64,000 nt of DNA, taken from assembly GCF_963576545.1 (NCBI RefSeq), contig NC_083646.1, positions 12,820,238-12,884,237 of the forward strand, read 5' to 3'. Both the position numbers and the translations under genes were made by a program. A model generated the notes under the pieces. That model saw only the letters and a list, made by a program, of their open reading frames with translations, did no database searches and was not told the origin of the DNA. This document shows, piece by piece, positions 11,089-33,077 of this stretch. How positions within the stretch are numbered: the first letter of the stretch is position 1; each line of letters begins with the position of its first letter. Source of the DNA: Limanda limanda. Its lineage: Eukaryota > Chordata > Actinopteri > Pleuronectiformes > Pleuronectidae.

Positions 11089-12653
11089 CCCTTTGATACA
11101 CAAGCTATGCAAACCCCCTCTAAGGCACAACATGGGTCAAAAATGACCCGTATTGACTTTCAATGTTATTTCATGCACGGCTGAGTGTTTCTTTGCTATA
11201 TTTTTGGAAATTAATTATTTCATCATTTAATATTCAAAGTATTCATTAAATATCTTGTTTTTGATTACCACAAATCATTATTTTCATTTTATCTTTCATA
11301 ATTTATTAACTAAAATAGTTTTTGTATTTTTAAATCAAGTTTACACACATGGGTCAAAAATGACCCGATGGAGTTTAAATTGTAAATATCTTTGCAATAA
11401 ATTTATTTCATTATTCAGAATTTCAGGAATTCCTCAATTAACTTGTTTTTGATCATCACAAATTCTTATTTTCATTTGTCCTTATTTACTTTTTTAATAA
11501 AAAACATTTTTGTATCACTACCCTTCCATGGCTCAAAAATGACCCGTATTAATTTCACGTTATTTCATGCATGGCTGTGCTTCTTTGCTATATCTTTTAA
11601 AATATATTCATTGAATCATTTAATATTTCAAAGTATTCATTAAAATATCTTGTTTTTGATTACCACAAATCATTATTTTCATTTTCTGTCTTAATTTTTT
11701 AACTTAAATAGTTTTTGTATTACTTCATCAAGTTTACACACATGGGTAAAAAATGACCCATGTATGCAAGTGTGAATTTGATAGGAACCTTTGATTGTAA
11801 ATGTTTGTAGTTAGGAACATGTTTACTGTGGACAACTTTTCACATGCCACACTTGTCAGAACTACTTGTCAGAACTAAATCATGTTGACTTACTTAGCTT
11901 ACGTAAGCTAACATTAGCTAGCTAAAAGAGATGTTAACAGCTAGCTAATAATATTGGACATATTTATCTTTCCCACCAGTACAGGGAAGTAATGTTCAAA
12001 TGTTATGTGCAGTTATCTTTTCACAAAATATCAAATATTTTCTTAGGTAAAACAATTGTAAAATAAGACTTACATGAATCAGATGTGCAAACGCAGCCCC
12101 TTTAGTTCTGACAAGTAGTTCTGACAAGTGTGGCATGTGAAAAGTTGTCCACAGTAAACATGTTCCTAACTACAAACATTTACAAATCAAAGGTTCCTAT
12201 CAAATTCACACTTGCATACATGGGTCATTTCTGACCCATGTGTGTAAACTTGATGGAGCAATACAAAAACTATTTTAGTTCAAAAATTAAGACAGAGAAA
12301 ATGAAAATAATGATTTGTATTAATCAAAAACAAGATATTTTAATTAATACTTTGTAATATTAAATGATTAAATAAATAGATTTTAAAAGATATAGCAAAA
12401 AGGCACAGCCATGCATGAAAAAACATGTGAAATGAATACGGGTCATTTTTGACCTATGTTGTGCCTTAGAGGGGTAGTGATACAAAAATGATTTTTATTT
12501 AAAAAGTAAATAAGGACAAATAAAAATAAGAATTTGTAATGATCAAAAACAAGTTAATTGAGGAATTCTGAATGATGAAATAAATTTATTGCAAAGATAT
12601 TTACAATTAAAATTCCATCGGGTCACTTTTGACCCATGTTGTGTATCAAAGGG
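11089..12653. mobile_element. piggyBac-like non-autonomous element with long inverted-repeat arms
   Basis: The termini are CCCTTTGATACACAA on the left and its perfect inverse TTGTGTATCAAAGGG on the right. Both are flanked by TTAA (11085-11088 and 12654-12657), the piggyBac target duplication. The 1565-base element has no transposase frame. Most of the left arm pairs with the right arm, and the central part (about 11776-11880 against 12103-12215) is almost perfectly inverted around a loop of about 220 bases. The palindrome TGGGTCAAAAATGACCC recurs several times in both arms. The left arm carries an extra direct duplication of about 370-base period (11150-11340 against 11525-11740), so it is longer. 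It lies between the convergent genes slc25a40 and rundc3b. Confidence 0.9.
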
Positions 12654-13053
12654 TTAAATTATATTCAGCATATGCCTTTGAATTTGATTAAATTACCTTT
12701 AAATTATACAAAGAAAACCCTGATAAAGACCATAGGCCGAAACATATCAGTCTAAGTTGATATCCTGTAATGTCCAATATCCTGCGAGTGTTGCTGGAGC
12801 TTTGACCAGTTCAAACTTTTCTTTCCTGGTCCATGCACTTTGGAAGTGGGCGACTTTGTGCCAGAAACCTCAACTCTGCTTCCGAAATACGTTTGTGTGT
12901 CAGAGAGTAAAGAAAGTCTCAAATGTTCAAACTACACAGCTGATTTTCCTCTGAAATTCTTCTCATTCATTGCCCTTTTTTCCCTCTTTATCATCACATC
13001 TATTCATTGTGAAAAAGAAACTCAAATATATTTCAATGTTTCAGCAAGTGGAC

Positions 13054-13059
13054 TTTATT
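13054..13059 (-). terminator. Candidate poly(A) signal of rundc3b
   Basis: TTTATT on the plus strand reads AATAAA on the minus strand, about 1.07 kb after the rundc3b stop. Other copies occur near 13210-13220. The stretch 12658-14127 otherwise looks like rundc3b 3' untranslated sequence and spacer, and I see no gene in it. Confidence 0.4.
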
Positions 13060-14127
13060 CAAAATGATAAAAAAAAGGCAAAGAAATCCAATGAAACATA
13101 TTCTGGATGTGCAAATGACTGCTGCAACGAGGTAAAGGCAAAGCGATGAGTTCAGTGTTGAGGTACTCGGCTATTGTCCCCAATGATACATTACTATTGT
13201 TATATATAGTTTTATTCTTTATTCTGATATTCTCTAAATACACATTTCTAACATCTCTTGAAGAGATTCCAATAACTGAGTCCTAACACATTGTCTTAAT
13301 TTAAGTTTGTATGATCTGTTTGTGGTAACTAGCCATGAAAGTGGGTATTAAACATAGTGCTCATTACCTGAGAACAAACCATGTGATACTGCATTATGCA
13401 CGTCTGACAACACATAAGAAGAATGGCGCAAGAACATTCACACCTGAGAACGCAACATGAGACATTATGCAAAACGTAACATGACAAAAGCGGAGGTGCC
13501 TTCATCATGAGTAGATTAAATCATGACTGGTTTTCAGTGGCAGCAGTAACAGCACAGGATAGTAAACAACCTTTTAGTTGCAGGACAGAACTCGAGAGAA
13601 AGAAAATCAAACACTGACCCTCAGTTTCCTAAAGTCTGATCTGATGAAGTCAGTATTTTCAACATGCAGTGAAACCTTCTAACAGAGGAGGGAGGACACA
13701 CTCCATCTTCACCTCTATGCTCTATAAGTGACATGGAAATTCATACACAAAACTTTTTTATTTTTCAAATATGTTTCCAAGTAAGAAAACAGATGATGCT
13801 CCACAGATAAAAACGCCTCGAAAGCAAAAACCTAACACAATCGAAGAATCACAAGAAGCTCACCAGATCCCCTGTCTGCACTAAGGGAGACTAAGTGAGC
13901 AGTGTTTGGACCCAGAGGTGTATCTGTGATTCAGTCTGACAGAGCTGCTCTGAGTTTTATTTTACAAACATGCTACAGCAGATCCTCCGCTGTCAAACCT
14001 GACGTCCATTTGTTAAAGCTCCGAGCTCCGCACACGGAACAAAGACTCGTACAAACAGAAAATCAGTTTTCACCTACATTGACAAAGTTCCTGCATCATC
14101 TGTCCCGCAGTTTTTTTCCCCCATTCC

Positions 14128-24558
<10,431 letters not shown>

Positions 24559-24720
24559 GCCGGGGCCGGGTGCGTGGCCCGCGGCCGCAGTCCCTGCTCT
24601 GCACCGGGGCAGGACCGGCAGCTGGGTCCCTCGGTTCCCGGGAGGAGGAGGACACGCTGCTCCGCTGGAGGAGGATCACAAACACCAGTCGAGTCACACA
24701 CAAGGAGTCAGTGACCACCA
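24559..24720 (-). promoter_or_regulatory. CpG-rich 5' region of rundc3b
   Basis: The sequence directly upstream of the rundc3b ATG is GC-rich, with many CpG and a NotI-type GCGGCCGC near 24580, in contrast to the AT-rich surroundings. This fits a CpG-island promoter and 5' untranslated region. The exact start is not visible. Confidence 0.5.
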
Positions 24721-24839
24721 TGACCACTCTTCCTGGATGAACTTTCAAAATAAAAGCTCGACTACCATAATAGTGTTTAGACCAGGGGTGCACATAAGGG
24801 AGACATTATTATAAAATAATTATCATAGTCAGTAATCAG

Positions 24840-25145
24840 TAATAATCTTAGTGTGTTTCATCTAAATTGTATGAATTGTTGTTTTCTTTACCTTAGAATG
24901 AGCTCTTTAGATTTAAATACTTTATATTTACATTGGGAGTGGGTCCTCTCTACGGAAGCCGCCATGTTTTTTTTACAGTAGCCCAAACTGGACAAACGAA
25001 ACACCTTTTGAGTTTTTATGACAACTGAAGGCTACCACAGGTTCTCTTTCATGTTTGGAAGGGTTTGAGTGAGGTGAGGGGTCTTCAGCTGTAACTTGCA
25101 ACTTCACCACTAGATGTCACTGAATTCTACACACTGAACCTTTAA
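24840..25145 (+). repeat. Dispersed teleost repeat (SINE/MITE-like) in rundc3b-abcb1 spacer
   Basis: The copy ends CACCACTAGATGTCACTGAA then TTCTACACACTGAACCTTTAA-type sequence, and includes GTGTTTCATCTAAATTGTAT. I know this as a common percomorph repeat. A partial inverted copy lies at about 30690-30850. The rest of the spacer (25146-27300) has only short shadow frames and no gene that I can support. Confidence 0.65.
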
Positions 25146-27309
25146 ATATGTACTTCATGAAAAACTTACCTGGATTTATAAGACAATCAAAGTTAGACAA
25201 TAAAACTCTCACATTGAAATGTATAACAACGAGCCAGTTCATCGTTAAAGTGTTTATGAAGTGATTCGTTAGGGGGCATGGAAGAAGTCAAAAATATGTC
25301 ATTTACAGAAACTAATAGAATAAAGAACCATATTTCTAAATAATGTATAAATGATCTCAGAATTTGTCCATATTCCATTCCCATAAATGTTGATCATTTC
25401 ATTCAAACTTTGTCATACGTGCCTAACCTGGCCTATTTTATTTTGAAACTAATTTCAATCAAACGGAAGTTAGGCTGTAGATACAATTGACAGCAGTGGG
25501 TCCTGAGGGAGGAGTGACTGGATTTTTATTCTGACATCAGCATGAGCAATTAAATAAAGGCGCAAGTAGCTGCCTCTCATCTGCACACAGAAAATATATG
25601 TTCAGGATTTAGTTTTATTTTTTTATTTTTTAAATCATAGACTTTCATAAACTTTAAGTTTTAGCCTGTGTTTGTTTACAGAGAGATATAGCAGTGAGGC
25701 AGAATAATAACTGTGATCAAATTAAAGAGATGACGTGAGGCATTTAGTTGAAATTGCTGCCCTCTGCTGTTTATATTCAGTAACTGCAACACTTATTCCT
25801 CCATAGTACTAATACTAATACAGGTTCCATCTGAAAACAAGACATTTAACCTTCATAAAACAGTGTCATAAATCACCAGACATTTAATTTGTGTCTTCGT
25901 AAATGCTGTAAGATGCCTATTAAATGCTGCTGAGTTATGACTGTGCTCGAGGTGGCATGATTCTGCTCTTGTCAGAAACTTTTGCGGACGTGATGTTCTT
26001 TGTTTGGATTTGTGTTTCTGTTGTTTGGACCAAAGGTGGATTTTTGATTCATGGTTGTGTTCGTGGACTGGGGATCGGGGCTTTTTCTTAATCATGGGCC
26101 ATAAAAGAGACACAATTTACAAAGAGGGGCCATTTATATGCTCAATAACCTTGCACCATTCTGGATTCAGTAGGGTGCACACATAAGTGTTTCCTTGTTA
26201 ACTGTTTGCTCTATAGCTTTGAGAAAAGCCATTCATTGTTATTATTGTTAGTAATTGACTATTTTTTAAAACAGGCGCCCCTCTTGCCCCTCACCTGGAT
26301 CTGCTCCTTACTTTGACCTTGTTGTTTCCAGCGGTTTTGGGATTGTGTCTCAACTATGTATCTTTGAGTTTATTACTTCATCTTTTATTTTATACTCAAC
26401 TGTGTTTCCCATTTCAGAACATGTTCCTTCCAGTCTTTGTCTGCATTGCTTCACCCGCTTTCGTCTTCACCTGTGTATTTAATCAATGTGTTTCTCTTTG
26501 TTCTCTGCTTTATACTTGTTTCATTTTTCTGTGAGTGTTCTAGAAATCTTCCTGGTGTTACTTCCTCTGTGTGCTTGAACCACTTTAATTTATCGAACTC
26601 ACCTTTCGCCTTGTTTATGTCAACCGATGTCGCAACCCGTAAGTCAATTGGGCCATTAAGCCTAAATGAGGTGAAGTCATCATGTAGGTCACCCATCGGT
26701 CTCAAAGGAAACCGCTCACTCCAACATCCTAGTCATCCACCCACACTTCCCTATCTAGTGTCTCCTTCACTTCACTCCTCAACCACAGCCGAGCAAAGGT
26801 GGTTGAATAATGGAGGTGGAGTCTGTCATGTGACTTGGTTCCTGCTGTGCCTTTAACCCAGAGGTGTTACATCAGCAGTGTTGTAATGACACCTCGTACC
26901 TTCAATTAATTTCTAACCTACTGTATGAATGTACACTCACCTTTATACATCAGCTGTATTACCTTTCAAAGGGAAATATTGCACTAAGCTCCTAAAATAA
27001 AACATAGTTAAAGATGAATCTGTGGTTTACGACCTTTCTAGCTTATGAAACTTTGTCACCAAAGAGAGAAAAAGAGAAATTTCCCTTCTTAGTGTGCAGT
27101 GAAATCATGGACGTCTCAACACTACTGTAATCAAATTCAACTGTAATGATACTTTCTTTAACCATGAATTATTATTGTTTACACATCACAGACCTGAATC
27201 AGTCTCAGTTCTCAATCACAACGCTTCAACCCAGTTTTTATGACCTCAAAAACGAAATAAGGTTAAACTTATCAGAATCATGAACACGTGAAATAACGTT
27301 GACTTTCTA

Positions 27310-27415
27310 GGACTGCAACTTCACTGCAGCCAGCCACCAGGGGGTGATCAAGACATTACACTTTCTGGAGATGACATGTCGCCATCCAACATCTTTTAAA
27401 GTCTATGTACTAGAG
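27310..27415. repeat. Short dispersed repeat fragment
   Basis: The phrases CAGCCACCAGGGGGTGATCA and AAAGTCTATGTA are typical of a fish SINE-like repeat. Similar phrases occur at 22900-23010 and 50885-51000. Confidence 0.4.
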
Positions 27416-27654
27416 GTAACAGAAAAATGATTCAATGGTAAAAAAACAAACATTTCCCAGTTTATTTATTTGTTTGTTTAACGTGGACCATACAGATGTT
27501 GATGTGATGTCATAGTCTCTCTGACGGAACCCCTGAAGGGTCACAGAGATTTCTTCTGAGGATTTACCTTTTGAGGTCTCCATACGGCTTGTGTTATGTT
27601 ATGTTTGGGGGACTCAAACCTGTACCTTCTATCATCATCTCATGTCCAGATTGT

Positions 27655-28023
27655 AACGTTCCATCTCTTTGTTTTTATTTTGTGTCCCTTCCTTCCCTCC
27701 TTTTTTTGTATATATCCTAATTTATTACAATTCTTTTATTTTTTAGTTGTTGTTTTTTTCCTGTCATTTTGGTTCCTTTACATCCTCTGTATAGGATCAT
27801 TGTACATGTGTCTGTGGTCTCTGAACTGAACTGTGACTCACAGTCACTTTTGCAAGTTTACAGATTTTAATGTTCCATCTCTTTGTGTTTATTTTGTGTC
27901 CCTTCTTTGCTGTTTTTATATCCCAATAAATTATAGTTTTTTATTTTATTTTATATATCTTTTTGCTGTCATTTTGGTGGTTTGACTCCTGGTTTCAGCT
28001 TTGACCCACAGGCACTTGTGCAG
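27655..28023 (+). repeat. Diverged tandem duplication upstream of abcb1
   Basis: Unit 1 starts near 27656 and unit 2 near 27870. Both begin GTTCCATCTCTTTG and TTTATTTTGTGTCCC, then share CTGTCATTTTGGT and end with TGACTCACAGTCACTTTTGC or TGACCCACAGGCACTTGTGC. The period is about 214 bases. Unit 2 ends right at the abcb1 core promoter region. Confidence 0.65.
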
Positions 28024-28202
28024 GTGAATGTGGAGGTGAGGTAATACGTCCTGTGACGGTGACGCAGCCATATAAAGCCACGTGAGGATGGGTGAGAGGA
28101 GGAGGAGGGTCAGGAAGAAGAGGAGTGGGAGGGGGAGCATTAATAGACTGGACCGATCTCCGCCTCGTTTCCAGACACAGTGAGAGGATCAAGAGGAACA
28201 GA
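28022..28202 (+). promoter_or_regulatory. Putative abcb1 core promoter and non-coding first exon
   Basis: A TATA box TATAAAG is at 28071-28077. Upstream are two direct AGGTGA hexamers (28022-28027 and 28034-28039, spacing 6), which resemble nuclear-receptor half-sites, and TGACGG/TGACGC motifs at 28053-28065. An E-box CACGTG follows at about 28079. A likely non-coding exon would run from about 28100 to 28202, where a perfect donor GTAAGT begins. The coding exon then opens at 28459 after an acceptor. Receptor binding is inference. Confidence 0.55.
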
Positions 28203-28467
28203 GTAAGTATAAGACTTCACCTGTTGATAGAATAAAACCCTCCTAACAGTGTATTTCATGACCATATTTACACTGGTGAGGATAATATATCCTTTTTTTT
28301 TTTTAAATCAATCAAATCAGTCTTTAAGAGAGATAAACCAACTTTAACCCCCAGGAGGTTTTATTATCCAGATGTGATCCCATGTTTCTTCCTCCTCTGT
28401 GGTTAAGTAAAATGTTTATATGAAGCGGTGTAAACAGTCTGATGTCTTCCTGTGACAGGGTCCAGAC

Positions 28468-28928
28468 ATGGAGGGGAAGGGCGAGAAGGAAAAGCAGCCC
28501 GCTGAAAAGCGGCAACTAAACGGGGATTTAAGGTAAAGTCAAAGGTTTTTATAAAACATAATCTGTTCGGAAATAAAATTAATTGATTTGCGCTACCAAT
28601 GAGTACGGTGGCCGAGAAAGCTTAACGCGCTTTCAATTTAGAAAACGCACGCAAATAGAAAAAAACACGTGAGAATTTAAACAGCGCATGTTTCGTCAAA
28701 TTGATGAAGTTGTTGCACTTGTTCTTTTATTTGAAAGTGTTTTTTTAATTTGCAGTAAGTGGACCACTGTAATTTAATACAATTTTTGTTTTTTATATAT
28801 CAGTCATAATTTAATTAATTAAAAATACTGTTCATCTTAATATGCTTCTTGGCTTCATGTACTTCATAATTAGCTTTTACATGTCTTATAATGAAACCAC
28901 TTTCTGTTTGTTGCATACAGCCTCACAG

Positions 28929-28981
<53 letters not shown>

Positions 28982-29287
28982 ATTCATAAAACATGTAACA
29001 GGAGTCTCTGGGATTCTCTTGCAAGCAAAGTATATTTAGTCTTTATGTTTGACGCCTGTGTTCTTATTGATGACTCCTCCAGTGAAGGCAGTAAAGATGA
29101 CAAAGAAAATAAAAAGAAGAAAGAAAAAGAGCCAAAGCTGCCGATGGTCGGCCCCATTGCTGTGGTAAGAGCGCACACACAGACAGAGAGAGAGAAAACA
29201 CGAGAACAAATATGATTTAAGTGTCTTTTGAGATCAGGTTAGCCAGACGGTAATGGGAAGAGACTGATGTTTATAGCTTTGTGTAAG

Positions 29288-29351
<64 letters not shown>

Positions 29352-29582
29352 CCCTTCTGGACATTTTCCAGTAAAAAAAATGATCTTGTCAGGACCAGCA
29401 GTCCTCATTGTGAAACAAAACCTAATTTCTAAGCTGCTGATTAAGGTTAGGGGTAAGATGTGAATTGTGATTAGGTTAGGGTTAGGCATGATATTGGTTA
29501 AAGTTAGGGAAAATGGATTATTTAGGTTGTCCAGAATTAATGGAAGTCAATGCACAGTCCTCAGAGTGTCTGGTTATACTTG

Positions 29583-29619
<37 letters not shown>

Positions 29620-31673
29620 CGTCAGAGGAGGAGCAGGGAGAGAGGATGGGAGTGCGGCACATCCTCCTGTTGTTTGGGTGGACTTCACCAGTCCCCTGCT
29701 GTGAGAATATAATAGCTGATTAAAGTGTTTTTTCCTTTTCTGCTTTGATAACTCAAGATTCTTCCAGATCCTGATATCTGCTGTTCTCTCTCTCTCTCTC
29801 TCACCACTCTCTCCTTTATGTGAGTGTAGTTCAGATTTGCAGACAGTTTGGACATTTTCATGATCCTGTGTGGGACGGTGATGGCCATGGCCAACGGGGT
29901 CGTGCTCCCTCTCATGTTCATCGTGTTTGGGGACATGACTGACAGCATGGTCAATTTTCCCTCCGGCGGGATCTCAGATAACATCACAGCAATTTACCCC
30001 AGTGAGTTTTCAGTTTACATCATCGTGGGCACATTTCAACTCTGCGAATTGAAATAAATTCAGAAGCCATCTGACCATGTTTTTTGTTTCCTTGTGTCTT
30101 TAGATTTCACTGACTTGCCAAACACCCTACAAGAGGACATGAATCGGTGAGACTTTGTCAAGTGTCACCTAAACGTTAGATGAGACTTTGTTTTGTTTTA
30201 GAGTTGATGAGCGTGTCTTTTATATTTGTAGAGTTTCCTACGTAGCTTTACTAGAAACATTTTTTTTGCATGGATTATGATGAATCCTCTGTTGCCGTCA
30301 AACAATTAACACTTTTCTTCACGTCTAGTCAGATACATTTTTAAAGTCATATTCGTCACAATGCGTCCCATCTCCCAGCTTTGCCATCTACTACTCCATC
30401 ATGGGAGCTACCGTGCTGGTGGCAGCGTACCTGCAGGTGTCCTTGTGGACCATGGCGGCCGGGCGGCAGGTCAAACGCATCCGCAAGCTGTTTTTCCACC
30501 GCATCATGCAACAGGACATCGGCTGGTTCGACGTCAACGAGACTGGAGAGCTCAACACGCGTCTCATAGAGTGGGTACCACAGGAGCACACTTCTAATCT
30601 CAGTCTGAATGTAATAGTGAGCTGATGTTGCAGCTCAACACCCCTCACCTCATCCTCCCCTTCCAGAAAGGACCCGACTCCTGATGTAAATATAAAGTAC
30701 TTAAATATAAAGGCCCCATTCTAGGGTAACGAAAACAACAATTCGCACAATTTAGATGAAACACACTAATGAAAACATCACTGAGATTATTTCATATTCA
30801 ATTTCTGCCAATAGATCCCTTTCACCTAAATCTCACACACCGGACCTTGAAGGGGACAGTTGTGCCTTGGCGGACACATGCGCTTCACTAAGTGCCACAT
30901 CAGTTACATGTGGTACTTTGAAGAGCATTAGTGGTAATGTGGTTTATATTTCCATGCTTCAGTGATGTCTATAAGATCCAAGAGGGCATTGGCGACAAGG
31001 CGGCGATGCTGATCCAGGCCTACACCACCTTCCTGGCAGCCTTCATCATCGGCTTCACCAAAGGCTGGAAGATGACTCTGGTCATCCTGGCTGTGAGCCC
31101 TGCGCTGGGCCTTTCCGCAGTACTTTTCAGTAAAGTAAGTTCATATCTTATCTCTCAGTGCTTCTCTCATGCTTTCTCTTGCTATCTTTGTATGCAAATG
31201 TCGATCGCAAGGCTTTCGCTGCTATTGATAATGACTTGAGTTCCTCCTCGTCTGAATAGGTGCTGACGAGCTTCACGAGTAAAGAGCAGGCTGCGTACGC
31301 CAAAGCCGGAGCTGTGGCAGAGGAGGTGCTGTCTGCAATCAGGACAGTGTTTGCCTTCAGTGGTCAGGACAGAGAGATCAAGAGGTGTGCACACTGTGTT
31401 ACACAGCATCTGTACTCGCACAATGAGCAGGAGACACTATATTTGCCTCCTTTTCTTCACTAACGTCTTTCAGAGCTCATAAAACACTGTAAACACACCC
31501 AGCCAGTGTGTCCAGGGTCAAAGTGCTATGGAAAGAGGCGGATGAACAAAACCCATAGAAGATGAATCTGTGTTCTTAATTTGCTTTCCATAGAGGTAGT
31601 AGATCACATGATCCTTAGTTTAACGTATGAGCTTCTAGAGCTCATAAAACGGGCTTTGATTAAACCTAAAAGG

Positions 31674-31730
<57 letters not shown>

Positions 31731-33045
31731 CCTGTAGCCTACAAACAGCCTGTTGTGGCAAGTATTTCCACAACAGTAGCTCTCTCTGGACCCCTCTCTC
31801 TCACATCTGATATTCCTTAGCAACTCACCAAATAAGTAACTCTTCAGTAATACCCAACTCCTGATTGAGGTTCTTCACTGAAAGGTTTTGTGTGTGTGTG
31901 TTGCACCACAGGTATCATAAAAACTTGGAGGATGCTAAGAATATGGGAATAAAGAAGGCACTGTCTGCGAACATTTCCATGGGCTTCACCTTCATGGTGA
32001 TCTACCTCTCCTATGCCCTGGCCTTCTGGTACGGCAGTACTCTCATCCTGAGCAACGAGTACACCATTGGGAGTGTACTTACTGTGAGTAAACACATAAT
32101 GACCGAATTATATATTTTTTCCCATCGAATATAAAGGAGATTCTGGTGCAACTCAGACTGATGTGTGTGTGTGTGTGTGTGTGTGTTTGTGTGTCTTCAG
32201 GTGCTGTTCGTGGTGCTTATTGGAGCGTTCACCTTGGGACAGTCCTCCGCCAACATCCAGACTTTTGCCAGTGCTAGGGGAGCTGCACATAAAGTCTACA
32301 GCATCATTGATCACGTAAGGAATTTAACATTTTCAAGTATCTTCATCACAGAGTTGAACAGAAAATGCTGTCGTTTTTTCATCTCTCTGCCGAACACTTG
32401 TCAGTTCTTATCACTGAACGTGCACCACTGAACTCTGGCGCTGTGGGTCGTTGCTTTGAAGCAGCCAACAACCTGGAGTCAGTAATGAGATTTTGGCTTT
32501 TTGCTCTAATTTGAGCCCATGCTGGGACTGCAGGTCATTCGGGTTAATACCGCACAACTGTGGCTCAAACTCCTTCCTGAACCGAAAGCAACTTGGTTAC
32601 TAAACAATAGTTCAAACTTGAGCAGTGGGACTAACCTCAGATTTAAATAGATAAATTATGCACCACTATCACACATGTGCAGAGGTTATCTTGTGCTGGA
32701 GCTGACATCTCCACTCTCACTATTCAGACTATTGGTTGAGTAACGCATCTGTTAAACCTGAAAAGACCCTGAGGCTGAAAGAGTTGAATTATTTAATCCA
32801 TGTTACCTAAACCTAAGAATTCTGTCCCAGGTTTTAGGACCCTGTGAACACTCTGCCATATTTATTACATTTTACCATCATTTTATCTGTGGAATTTATA
32901 TAGTTACTCTTACGTGATTTACTTCATTCTTTTATTGCGAATAACTTTGATGAAGTTTTACTCTCCAGTCAGAAACACTGCAGGGTGATGCCTCCAAGAA
33001 ACCTGTAAAAACAGACTCAAATTTCCTGCGCTGAACCAGAGTGTT

Positions 33046-33077
<32 letters not shown>

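Noticed and set aside
11255..11643. Short frames in the piggyBac element
   Set aside because: They fall in AT-rich terminal arms that are duplicated and inverted, and they show no transposase motif.
26313..26856. Hydrophobic and adjoining frames in the rundc3b-abcb1 spacer
   Set aside because: The T-rich composition makes chance Leu/Phe frames. I saw no consistent exon structure or family likeness.
28930..29348. Tandem abcb1/abcb4 duplicate as in mammals
   Set aside because: Only one full set of 27 exons is present between rundc3b and crot, and no remnant of a second copy was seen.
30361..30648. Overlapping frames on both strands at abcb1 exon 5
   Set aside because: They are shadows of the conserved exon 30379-30570, whose phases join exons 4 and 6.
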